From positions 1 to 64,000 of the forward strand of contig UQLY01000007.1 of NCBI GenBank assembly GCA_900542015.1: 64,000 nucleotides of DNA, read 5' to 3'. Each line of letters opens with the position of its first letter. Position 1 is the first letter of the stretch. This DNA is from an uncultured Lachnospiraceae bacterium. GTDB lineage: Bacteria > Bacillota > Clostridia > Lachnospirales > Lachnospiraceae. A program made the position numbers and the translations under genes. Shown in pieces: positions 34,286-41,539 of the stretch. The notes under the pieces were generated by a model. It searched no databases, had not been told where the DNA came from, and worked only from the letters and a program-made list of their open reading frames with translations.

Positions 34286-36706
34286 ATGAATACAGCATTA
34301 TCTTGGATCAAAGCATATGTTCCCAATCTGGACTGTACCGATCAGGAATATTGCGATGCAATGACATTAAGCGGAACAAAGGTGGAAGGCTACGAGAGAC
34401 TGGATAAAAATCTGGAAAGAATCGTGGTGGGACAGATTGAGAAGATCGAAAAGCATCCCGATGCGGATAAACTGATTATCTGTCAGGTAAACGTAGGCGC
34501 GGAGACCGTTCAGATCGTCACGGGCGCGCCGAATGTAAAAGAAGGCGATAAAGTGCCGATAGTTCTCGACGGAGGCAAAGTCGCAGGCGGACATGACGGC
34601 GGACCGCTTCCCGAGGAGGGCATTGTGATCAAAGCGGGCAAGTTAAGAGGGATTCCCTCCAACGGCATGATGTGTTCCATTGAGGAGCTCGGTTCTTCCA
34701 GAGATTTTTATCCCGAAGCGCCGGAATACGGCATCTATATTTTCCCGGAAAACACGGAGGTCGGTGCGGACGCCATCGAAGAGCTGGGATTACATGATAC
34801 GGTTTTTGAATATGAAATCACGTCAAACCGCGTGGACTGTTACAGCGTTGTAGGCGTGGCGAGAGAAGCGGCGGCTACCTTCCATACCAATTTTCAGCCC
34901 CCGGTGGTATCCGTAAAAGGAAACGACGAGGACGTAAACGACTATATCAGGGTCAGAGTGGAGGATGCGGATCTGTGTCCCCGCTACTGTGCAAGGGTCG
35001 TAAAAAATATTAAGCTGGGACCCAGTCCCAAGTGGATGCAGAGAAGACTTGCGGCAAGCGGGATCAGACCCATCAACAACCTGGTGGATATTACCAATTA
35101 TGTCATGGAAGAATACGGTCAGCCCATGCACGCTTATGATCTGGATACGATCGCGGGCAGGGAAATCATCGTGCGCCGCGCAAAGGACGGAGACGAGTTC
35201 GAGACCCTGGACGGGCAGATGCGTAAAATGGATTCCGACGTTTTGATGATTTGCGACGCGGAAAAGGAAATCGGTCTTGCAGGCATTATGGGAGGAGAAA
35301 ACTCCAAGATTACCGACGAGGTAAAGACCGTTTTATTTGAGGCTGCGACCTTCAACGGTCCCAATATCCGTAAATCGGCAAAAAGAGTCGGGCTTCGCAC
35401 CGACGCTTCCGGTAAGTTTGAAAAAGGGCTTGATCCCCGGAACGCCGAAGAAGCGATTAACCGCGCCTGCCAGTTGATAGAAGAGCTCGGGTGCGGCGAA
35501 GTCGTAGGCGGCATGGTGGACGTCAAAGAACCCCTGAAGCCTTTGGTGGAGCTGCCTTTTGAGCCGGATCGATACAATGCGCTTCTGGGTACGGATATTG
35601 CGCCGGAAGAAATGATTAAGATTTTTGAGAAAATAGACCTGGTATATCACAAGGATACCAATACCGTGACGATTCCTTCCTTCCGTCAGGATCTGTTAGG
35701 AAGGGCGGATCTTGCGGAAGAGGTGGCGCGTTTCTACGGATATGATAAGATCCCGACGAGTTTACCCAGCGGGGAAGCGACCACCGGCAAGCTTTCCTAC
35801 AAGCTGCGGATCGAGCAGAAGGCAAGGGATATTGCGGAATACTGCGGCTTCTCACAGGGTATGTGCTATTCCTTTGAAAGTCCCAAGGTATTTGATAAGC
35901 TTTTACTTCCGGAGGATGATGCGCTCCGCAAAACTGTGACCATCAGCAATCCGTTGGGAGAAGATTTCTCCGTTATGAGGACGATTTCCTTAAACGGTAT
36001 GCTCACAAGCCTTGCGACCAATTACAACAGAAGAAACAAGGACGTGAAATTATACGAGCTCGGAAATATTTATCTGCCAAAGAGCGTTCCGGTTACGGAG
36101 CTGCCCGACGAAAGAATGCAGTTTACGCTGGGCTTTTACGGAGAGGGCGATTTCTTCACGATGAAAGGCGTGATCGAAGAATTTTTTGAAGGCGTTGGCA
36201 TGAGAAAGACGCCCGAATACGATCCCAAAGCGGGAAAACCGTTTTTGCACCCCGGCAGACAGGCGAACATTTTGTATGACGGATGCGTGGTAGGGTATCT
36301 CGGCGAGGTTCACCCCGAGGTATGCGATAACTACGGTCTGGGCACAAGAGCCTATGTCGCCGTACTGGATATGCCAAGCGTTGAAGGTTTCACGACCTTT
36401 GACCGCAAATACGAAGGCATCGCCAAATTCCCTGCCGTAAAGAGGGATATTTCCATGGTAGTGCCCAAAGAAATCCTGGTAGGACAGATTGAAGCCGTCA
36501 TCAGACAGCGCAGCGGAAAGATTCTGGAAAGTCTGGAGTTGTTTGATATTTATGAAGGCGACCAGATTAAGGAAGGGTATAAATCCGTAGCGTATTCCAT
36601 TACCTTCCGCGCAAAGGACCGCACTCTGGAGGAAAACGATATCAACTCCGTGATGAAGAAAATCTTAAACGGCTTAAACGGCATGGGTATCGAATTAAGA
36701 CAGTAA
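34286..36706 (+). CDS. pheT: Phenylalanine--tRNA ligase, beta subunit
   Basis: PheT provides tRNA binding and the editing site that removes Tyr from tRNA-Phe. At 806 residues it is full length. Visible domains are the N-terminal OB/EMAP-like tRNA-binding domain (VGQIEKIEKHPDADKLIICQV, about residues 45-150), the B3/B4 editing domain (NRVDCYSVVGVAREAAA), the B5 domain, the class II-like catalytic-fold core, and the C-terminal ferredoxin-like anticodon domain (KFPAVKRDISMVV onward). The ribosome site is AGGAGGAAAAGTGGT. It is transcribed with pheS and queA. Confidence 0.97.
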   Translation: MNTALSWIKAYVPNLDCTDQEYCDAMTLSGTKVEGYERLDKNLERIVVGQIEKIEKHPDADKLIICQVNVGAETVQIVTGAPNVKEGDKVPIVLDGGKVAGGHDGGPLPEEGIVIKAGKLRGIPSNGMMCSIEELGSSRDFYPEAPEYGIYIFPENTEVGADAIEELGLHDTVFEYEITSNRVDCYSVVGVAREAAATFHTNFQPPVVSVKGNDEDVNDYIRVRVEDADLCPRYCARVVKNIKLGPSPKWMQRRLAASGIRPINNLVDITNYVMEEYGQPMHAYDLDTIAGREIIVRRAKDGDEFETLDGQMRKMDSDVLMICDAEKEIGLAGIMGGENSKITDEVKTVLFEAATFNGPNIRKSAKRVGLRTDASGKFEKGLDPRNAEEAINRACQLIEELGCGEVVGGMVDVKEPLKPLVELPFEPDRYNALLGTDIAPEEMIKIFEKIDLVYHKDTNTVTIPSFRQDLLGRADLAEEVARFYGYDKIPTSLPSGEATTGKLSYKLRIEQKARDIAEYCGFSQGMCYSFESPKVFDKLLLPEDDALRKTVTISNPLGEDFSVMRTISLNGMLTSLATNYNRRNKDVKLYELGNIYLPKSVPVTELPDERMQFTLGFYGEGDFFTMKGVIEEFFEGVGMRKTPEYDPKAGKPFLHPGRQANILYDGCVVGYLGEVHPEVCDNYGLGTRAYVAVLDMPSVEGFTTFDRKYEGIAKFPAVKRDISMVVPKEILVGQIEAVIRQRSGKILESLELFDIYEGDQIKEGYKSVAYSITFRAKDRTLEENDINSVMKKILNGLNGMGIELRQ

Positions 36707-36716
36707 GGAAACGAAA

Positions 36717-37751
36717 ATGGATAGTTTAAAAAAATCCGATTTTTATTATGAATTGCCAAAGGAGCTGATTGCACAGGACCCCCTGGAGGACCGCAGCAGC
36801 TCCAGGCTGTTAAAACTGGATAAACGGACGGGAGAAACGGAGCATCATTCTTTTAAGGAAATTCCTTCGTTTTTGAAACCGGGAGACTGCCTTGTTTTAA
36901 ACAACACCAAGGTCATTCCCGCAAGACTGATCGGACATAAAGCGGAAACGGGAGCCGCAATCGAAGTGTTGCTCTTAAAGCGCCGTGAAAACGACCGGTG
37001 GGAGACCTTGGTTAAACCCGGCAAAAAGGCAAGACCCGGCGCGAAAATCGTGTTCGGGGACGGATTGCTCACGGCGGAAGTGCTGGACGTGTTGGAGGAG
37101 GGCAACAGGCTTGTGCAATTTACCTATGACGGCATTTTTGAAGAAGTGCTGGACCGCCTGGGAGAAATGCCCCTTCCGCCCTATATTACCCACAAGCTGC
37201 AGGATAAGAACCGCTATCAGACCGTATACGCCAAGTACGAAGGCTCCGCAGCCGCGCCCACGGCAGGCTTGCATTTTACGCCGGAGCTTTTGCGGGAAAT
37301 CGAAGAGGCGGGGGTCAGACTTGCCTATGTAACCCTGCATGTGGGGCTGGGAACCTTCCGCCCCGTGAAAGAAGAAAATATACTGGAACATCATATGCAC
37401 TCGGAATTTTACCAGATCGGCAAAGAAGCCGCCGATATCATCAATGAGACAAAACAAAACGGCGGAAGGGTCATCTGTGTGGGAACGACGAGCTGCCGCA
37501 CCATAGAGAGCGCGGCGGATGAAAACGGCGTCGTGCGTCCGTGCAGCGGCAATACGGAAATCTTTATTTATCCCGGTTACCGGTTTAAAGTAATGGACGG
37601 GCTGATTACGAATTTCCATCTGCCGGAATCCACTTTGATCATGCTGGTCAGCGCCCTGGCGGGAAGAGAGCATGTGTTAAATGCCTATGAAGAAGCGGTC
37701 AGGGAAAAATATCGATTCTTTTCTTTCGGAGACGCCATGATGATCTTGTAA
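36717..37751 (+). CDS. queA: S-adenosylmethionine:tRNA ribosyltransferase-isomerase
   Basis: QueA transfers and rearranges the ribosyl part of SAM onto preQ1 in tRNA, making epoxyqueuosine at wobble position 34. Typical motifs are FYYELPKELIAQDP at the start, LVLNNTKVIPARL, PTAGLHFTPELL, and NFHLPESTLIMLVSA. The 344-residue length is normal. It starts 10 bases after pheT and appears to be the last gene of the T-box-controlled pheST-queA transcript. That would make a tRNA-modification gene respond to phenylalanine supply. Confidence 0.96.
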   Translation: MDSLKKSDFYYELPKELIAQDPLEDRSSSRLLKLDKRTGETEHHSFKEIPSFLKPGDCLVLNNTKVIPARLIGHKAETGAAIEVLLLKRRENDRWETLVKPGKKARPGAKIVFGDGLLTAEVLDVLEEGNRLVQFTYDGIFEEVLDRLGEMPLPPYITHKLQDKNRYQTVYAKYEGSAAAPTAGLHFTPELLREIEEAGVRLAYVTLHVGLGTFRPVKEENILEHHMHSEFYQIGKEAADIINETKQNGGRVICVGTTSCRTIESAADENGVVRPCSGNTEIFIYPGYRFKVMDGLITNFHLPESTLIMLVSALAGREHVLNAYEEAVREKYRFFSFGDAMMIL

Positions 37752-37774
37752 TTTGTACCGCTTTCGTATAAAAT
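37746..37774 (+). promoter_or_regulatory. Promoter of PilZ gene
   Basis: TTGTAA (37746-37751, containing the queA stop) and TAAAAT (37769-37774) are separated by 17 bases. Confidence 0.5.
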
Positions 37775-37815
37775 AAAAACAGTTGTACGAATAATCGCAA
37801 AAAACGGGGGTAGCT

Positions 37816-38157
37816 ATGGAGAGCGTAGAGAGAAGAAAAAACAAGCGAATGGATTTGGAATCGCGTCTGGTCATCAAAAGGCTTGACAGCAAGGAAGAGC
37901 CTGACGAGGTGGCAATTGAACTGGTTGACGTATCAAAAACGGGAATTGGCTTTAACTGCACGGTTCCTTTGCAAATCGGCGCAGTATACGAGGCGTATCT
38001 GACGCTTTGGACAAAAGAAGTGATCCATGCGTTTATCGAGATTGTTCGTATCGTCAAACGGGATGAAATTTTCCAGTACGGAGGTATTTTCATCGGAATG
38101 TCGGAAATGGATGCTTCCAGAATCGAGATTTACGGCGTGGTCAAAGATCATGCGTGA
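37816..38157 (+). CDS. PilZ-domain protein (c-di-GMP receptor candidate)
   Basis: A 113-residue single-domain protein. The c-di-GMP binding signature is complete: the arginine-rich segment ERRKNKRM at the N-terminus and VDVSKTGIGF about 35 residues later (D/N-x-S-x-x-G). Such stand-alone PilZ proteins bind cyclic di-GMP and alter motility, adhesion or polysaccharide export. No partner is nearby, although a CheV gene in the same window suggests the organism is motile. The start follows ACGGGGGTAGCT. Confidence 0.85.
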   Translation: MESVERRKNKRMDLESRLVIKRLDSKEEPDEVAIELVDVSKTGIGFNCTVPLQIGAVYEAYLTLWTKEVIHAFIEIVRIVKRDEIFQYGGIFIGMSEMDASRIEIYGVVKDHA

Positions 38158-38171
38158 AAAAAGTCAGTAAT

Positions 38172-38212
38172 CGCTAATTGTGATTGTCAAAATCATGATT
38201 AGCGGTTTTTTT
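38172..38212 (+). terminator. Terminator of PilZ gene
   Basis: CGCTAATTGTGATT pairs with AATCATGATTAGCG (14 bp with two G-U pairs), then seven T. The T-run overlaps the stop codon of the convergent XRE gene. Confidence 0.88.
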
Positions 38213-38450
38213 ATTGCAAATTTTCAAAAAAAGCATTGAAATCAACCTGAAACAATTCCGCCAGCGCCGCCAATTCCGAAATACGGATGTTATAAGTGCC
38301 GCATTCGATCTGGGAATAGCTGCTGCGGGAAATTTCAAGTCCCTGTAATTGGAGATGGGTAATAACCTGTTCCTGGGTAAGCCCTGCCTGCTTGCGAAGT
38401 CTGCGGATATTTCCGCCGATTTGCAGATCCTGCTTTAATTTTTGACTCAT
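38211..38450 (-). CDS. XRE-family transcriptional regulator
   Basis: A 79-residue helix-turn-helix protein of the Cro/C1 type: GGNIRRLRKQAGLTQEQV is the first helix pair and LEISRSSYSQIECG the recognition helix. There is no extra effector domain, so it is a minimal repressor. ATG 38450 is preferred because GAGAGG lies nine bases ahead on the minus strand; the longer frame beginning at 38471 would contain that site. Two matching palindromes upstream (38488-38505 and 38541-38558) are likely operators for itself and the divergent transcript. Confidence 0.88.
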   Translation of the reverse strand: MSQKLKQDLQIGGNIRRLRKQAGLTQEQVITHLQLQGLEISRSSYSQIECGTYNIRISELAALAELFQVDFNAFFENLQ

Positions 38451-38487
38451 GGAAAGACACCTCTCAATCATTCAGTCTCAATCATTT

Positions 38488-38505
38488 TGCAATAAATAAA
38501 TTGCA
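38488..38505. promoter_or_regulatory. Operator 1, TGCAAT-N6-ATTGCA
   Basis: Perfect palindromic half-sites TGCAAT and ATTGCA with a 6-base AT spacer, located in the promoter region of the XRE gene. It repeats the arrangement of the site at 38541. Confidence 0.65.
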
Positions 38506-38511
38506 TCCTTC

Positions 38512-38540
38512 TTGATTTTAGATGGCTTAAGGGATATAAT
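38512..38540 (+). promoter_or_regulatory. Promoter toward the lipoprotein gene
   Basis: TTGATT (38512-38517) and TATAAT (38535-38540) with a 17-base spacer. The -10 box directly abuts operator 2, so a bound repressor would cover the transcription start. Confidence 0.7.
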
Positions 38541-38558
38541 TGCAATGAATACATTGCA
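38541..38558. promoter_or_regulatory. Operator 2, TGCAAT-N6-ATTGCA
   Basis: Same half-sites and spacing as operator 1, centred 53 bases away (about five helical turns) and placed over the expected transcription start of the rightward promoter. Confidence 0.65.
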
Positions 38559-38605
38559 AAACAGCTTTTTTAAGCAGGAGGAGGGAGCAGAAGTGAGAAA
38601 GTGGA

Positions 38606-38704
38606 ATGGCGGGTAAGAAAGGAACGGCATTTTTCCGGGGCGTAGAAAATGCAGATGGGAAGCAAATTATTGGCAACAGACAAAATGATATCATAGTTTT
38701 TTGA
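38606..38704 (+). CDS. Possible 32-residue leader ORF
   Basis: An ATG frame of 32 codons lies between the operator-controlled promoter and the lipoprotein gene. A still shorter GTG frame of seven codons at 38593 has the better ribosome site (AGGAGGAGGGAGCAGAA). Neither resembles anything I know. They may be leader peptides or remnants of a gene once controlled by the XRE protein. Confidence 0.2.
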   Translation: MAGKKGTAFFRGVENADGKQIIGNRQNDIIVF

Positions 38705-38724
38705 AAAAACGGATGGAGGAAAAT

Positions 38725-39339
38725 ATGAAAAAGATAAACGTATTGCGAATGGTATTAAGCGTAACATTGGCAGCATTTCTTCTTTGCGGCTGCGGTAATT
38801 CTAAAGAAGCACCGGCAGAAGAGGCACCTGAAGTTGCAGCAGAGGAAGTAACGGAAGAAAATGAAGTAGAAGAAGAGGAAGAAGAACAGCAATCTGTTGA
38901 AGAAGAAACATCGGCAGGGGAAGAAGGGGCTGAAGAGCCTTCGGAGGAAGAAACATCGACTGATATGCCTGAAGCTCAGGTAACTACAACGGTTGCGGAT
39001 ATTTCTGAATTTGCACAATTTTTATCAAATTTAGATACTAAAACCCCACATATTATTATATATAATGAAGAAGAGGGGTATGTAATTGAAATGGGTAAAG
39101 GAGAGTATTATCACTTACAAATAAATGATAAAATCTTTTTAAGCACTAGTGAAGAAGTATATGCATTAAGTAATAATATACCTGGTAAGACTATAGGTTA
39201 TAGTGTGTATGCTTATGAAGTAATACCAGATTATTCAGAATTTGAGGAACCACAGAGAGTATATCATACAATTTTTCTTAAAGAAGCTCCTGATACGGAA
39301 GTAAAAACCGAGGCATATTTATATGCACCGGCTGATTAA
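38725..39339 (+). CDS. Putative lipoprotein with acidic linker
   Basis: A 204-residue protein. The N-terminus has a lipoprotein signal with lipobox LLCGC near residue 20, then a Glu-rich linker (about 25-80), then an unknown C-terminal domain of about 110 residues. The coding sequence of the C-terminal half is clearly AT-richer than the surroundings (runs such as TATTATTATATATAATG), a sign of recent transfer. ATG 38725 is chosen after GGAGGAAAAT; an upstream TTG in frame overlaps that site. It is likely controlled by the XRE operators and ends at a strong terminator. Confidence 0.75.
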   Translation: MKKINVLRMVLSVTLAAFLLCGCGNSKEAPAEEAPEVAAEEVTEENEVEEEEEEQQSVEEETSAGEEGAEEPSEEETSTDMPEAQVTTTVADISEFAQFLSNLDTKTPHIIIYNEEEGYVIEMGKGEYYHLQINDKIFLSTSEEVYALSNNIPGKTIGYSVYAYEVIPDYSEFEEPQRVYHTIFLKEAPDTEVKTEAYLYAPAD

Positions 39340-39372
39340 CAACTAAATACTGTCTTTATCTATGTGAGCAGA

Positions 39373-39399
39373 AAGAACGTCTATATAGACGTTCTTTTT
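39373..39399 (+). terminator. Terminator of lipoprotein gene
   Basis: The fully palindromic AAGAACGTCTAT-ATAGACGTTCTT (39373-39396) is followed by more T. It can work in both directions. Confidence 0.85.
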
Positions 39400-39769
39400 A
39401 TAATCCTCAATACATTACATAGTTTTGCATTTCATCTAAATTATCAGATCTTTAAGGAAAAGAGCTAAGCCGTCATTATCAGCAAATATGACGGCTTAAA
39501 TAATAATTAGCTAAAAAATATTGAGGTAAACCACTTCGGGTTTCCCTTTTCTATATTCTATTCTATTTTAAAATATTTTTCAACACTATTTTGCACATAA
39601 TTTCCGAAATTGTCAAAATAAAAAAACAAACGAAATATCAAATAAAAGTGGAAAAAACAGAGATGAAAGATGGCGGATTATTCTGTATTATTGAAGAGGG
39701 ATTTCGTGTCTATCCTTTTTCCTGCAAGTCGAATATAATAAAAAATAATCAGTAAAAATTGGAAGGACG
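39400..39769. other. AT-rich intergenic region with hairpins and an aroA 3' copy
   Basis: No gene is seen in these 370 bases. They hold a 10-bp hairpin (AAGCCGTCAT 39467-39476 with ATGACGGCTT 39488-39497), a second hairpin near 39524-39547 followed by TTTTC, and at 39577-39605 a 29-base near-copy (28 identical) of the 3' end of aroA. Base composition is much more AT-rich than the core genes. Confidence 0.6.
39577..39605. repeat. Direct repeat, left copy (aroA 3' end duplicate)
   Basis: The sequence differs in one base (G for A) from 40205-40233, which spans the last codons and stop of aroA. The two copies bracket about 600 bases holding a gene fragment and structured repeat copy 2. Confidence 0.75.
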
Positions 39770-39997
39770 GTGGAAATCTTGAATTGTATTCTGATGAATA
39801 AAAACAGACCGGTAGTTGAGCTGGAATTGGATGAAGATACGGCTACGATCGTAAAAGTAAGAAAGAATTACGAAACGGATTTTCTGCCGGTTGGAATAGA
39901 TGTAAAAACAGGCGTCCCGAATAAAAAAGAACTGAATGAGTGGTGGCTTGGAAGAAGCATTCATGAAAATAGAATGCCCCTCATAGGTGCATACTGA
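39770..39997 (+). CDS. Short protein, possible fragment of a HipA-like gene
   Basis: A 75-residue frame. LMNKNRPVVELELDED near the start and ELNEWWLGRSIHENRMPL near the end resemble the N-terminal part of HipA-like kinase proteins of Clostridia, as I remember them. The frame stops directly after this motif, so it looks like a truncated leftover rather than an intact toxin. Start may be GTG 39770 or TTG 39779; GGAAGGACGG (39761-39770) fits the latter better. It lies inside the segment bracketed by the aroA 3' duplicates, which supports acquisition and decay. Confidence 0.45.
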   Translation: MEILNCILMNKNRPVVELELDEDTATIVKVRKNYETDFLPVGIDVKTGVPNKKELNEWWLGRSIHENRMPLIGAY

Positions 39998-40024
39998 CCA
40001 GAACTATGAAGCGGGGGAATAATT

Positions 40025-40184
40025 GGGGCTTTCGCATTGATAAAACAGGTATCGATCAAAGGAAACCTTTACAAACACGCCGGTACTTAATCCGCGTATT
40101 TTGCGGATTTATGTACCGCTGCGCGTTTGTAGAGCGAAAGCGTGTTTCCGTGATCGATACCTGTTTTATCAATACGAAAGCCCC
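40025..40184 (+). repeat. Structured repeat, copy 2 (next to aroA)
   Basis: Core at 40056-40153 (98 bases, same length as the other copies, 89 identical to copy 1). The outer stem is the longest of the three: GGGGCTTTCG (40025-40034) and ATTGATAAAACAGGTATCGA (40036-40055) pair with 40154-40173 and 40175-40184, with one C/A mismatch. Eight of nine core differences from copy 1 fall in helix B, three of them as compensated base pairs. No T-run follows either end, so a terminator function is not evident here. Confidence 0.88.
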
Positions 40185-40204
40185 GTTACGTTACTGCCTC
40201 TGAC

Positions 40205-40233
40205 TTTTCAACACTATTTTACACATAATTTCC
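40205..40233. repeat. Direct repeat, right copy (native aroA 3' end)
   Basis: The 29 bases cover the end of aroA (last codons and stop at 40214) and 9 bases beyond. The near-identical left copy is at 39577-39605. Confidence 0.75.
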
Positions 40234-41494
40234 CCAAATCCTTATAAAAATCAGGATAAGATATATTGACGCATTCCCCGCCTTCAATAACAGTTGTGCC
40301 TTCGGCAAGGAGGGAAGCGATGGCAAAGCTCATGGCAATGCGGTGGTCGTCCATGGAATGGATCAGCGCGCCGTGCAAAGGCTTGCCTCCGCCTATGATC
40401 ATGCCGTCGTCGGTGGCGGTAATATCCGCTCCCATGGCGCTTAGGTTGCTTACCATGACGTCGATGCGGTTGGATTCCTTGACTTTCAATTCGGCAGCGT
40501 CGGCAATGACCGTCTGACCCTTTGCATAAGCCGCCATAATGGCGATGACGGGGATTTCATCGATCAGAGTAGGGATCAGCGCGCCGTCGATGCGGGTGCC
40601 GCAAAGATCGCTGTGGGAAACCAGAATATCAGCAACCGGTTCGCCGCTGTCGCGGTTTTCATTTAACAGAGTAATATTGCCGCCCATCGCCTTTGCTGCC
40701 CGGAGGATGCCGTCGCGGGTTTCGTTGATTCCCACGTTTTTGATCAAAATCTCCGCGCCCGGGACGATCAGCCCTGCCGCGATGAAATAGGCGGCGGAAG
40801 AGATATCGCCGGGTACGACGATGTTTCGTCCTTCCAATACAGGATTGGGCAGGACGGTTGCGGTTGTGCCGGTCGTGGTTACCGTTGCGCCGAAGTGGTT
40901 TAACATAATCTCGGAATGGTTGCGGCTGACGTAGGGCTCCGTAACGCTTGTTTCGCCTTCCGCATATAATCCGGCAAGCAGAATGGAAGATTTTACCTGA
41001 GCCGAAGCAACCTTGGAGGTGTACCGGATTCCTTTTAAAGCGGTGCCGTGTATTTCCAACGGAGCGCAGTCGTTTTCCTTCAGGCTGCGGATATCGGCGC
41101 CCATCATGGATAAAGGCTCTATAATCCGGCGCATGGGGCGTTTTTGGATCGAAGCGTCTCCGGTTAAGGTGACGGTAAAGGGCTGCGCGGCAAGAATGCC
41201 GGAAATTAAGCGGGTCGTCGTACCGCTGTTGCCTGCGTCCAAAATTTCGGACGGAGCAGAAAGTCCGTGAAGCCCTTTGCCGTGAACCAGGATTTTTTCG
41301 GGCGTATTTTCGATCTCAATGCCCAATTTGCGAAAGCAGGAGATCGTGGATAAGCAGTCCGCCCCCTGTAAAAAATTGGTGATTTCCGTCAATCCGTCTG
41401 CAATGGAGCCGAACATGACGGCACGGTGGGAAATGGATTTATCGCCGGGGACGGTCACTTCCCCTTTTAAGGTTTTTACTTTTTCAAAATTCAT
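40214..41494 (-). CDS. aroA: 3-phosphoshikimate 1-carboxyvinyltransferase (EPSP synthase)
   Basis: AroA transfers the enolpyruvyl group of PEP to shikimate 3-phosphate in the aromatic pathway. Signatures: PGDKSISHRAVMFG with the catalytic Lys, LDAGNSGTTTRLISG, and the C-terminal KVKESNRIDVM and DDHRIAMSFAIA. At 426 residues it is normal. The sequence GNSGTTTR (Thr/Thr after Gly) places it near the class II group. It is the second gene of a tyrA-aroA pair on the minus strand, 45 bases after tyrA. Its 3' end has been duplicated downstream. Confidence 0.96.
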   Translation of the reverse strand: MNFEKVKTLKGEVTVPGDKSISHRAVMFGSIADGLTEITNFLQGADCLSTISCFRKLGIEIENTPEKILVHGKGLHGLSAPSEILDAGNSGTTTRLISGILAAQPFTVTLTGDASIQKRPMRRIIEPLSMMGADIRSLKENDCAPLEIHGTALKGIRYTSKVASAQVKSSILLAGLYAEGETSVTEPYVSRNHSEIMLNHFGATVTTTGTTATVLPNPVLEGRNIVVPGDISSAAYFIAAGLIVPGAEILIKNVGINETRDGILRAAKAMGGNITLLNENRDSGEPVADILVSHSDLCGTRIDGALIPTLIDEIPVIAIMAAYAKGQTVIADAAELKVKESNRIDVMVSNLSAMGADITATDDGMIIGGGKPLHGALIHSMDDHRIAMSFAIASLLAEGTTVIEGGECVNISYPDFYKDLGKLCVK

Positions 41495-41539
41495 GGCTGC
41501 AGTTCTCCTAATGTTTATCTATGTATCTTTCTTTCATTA

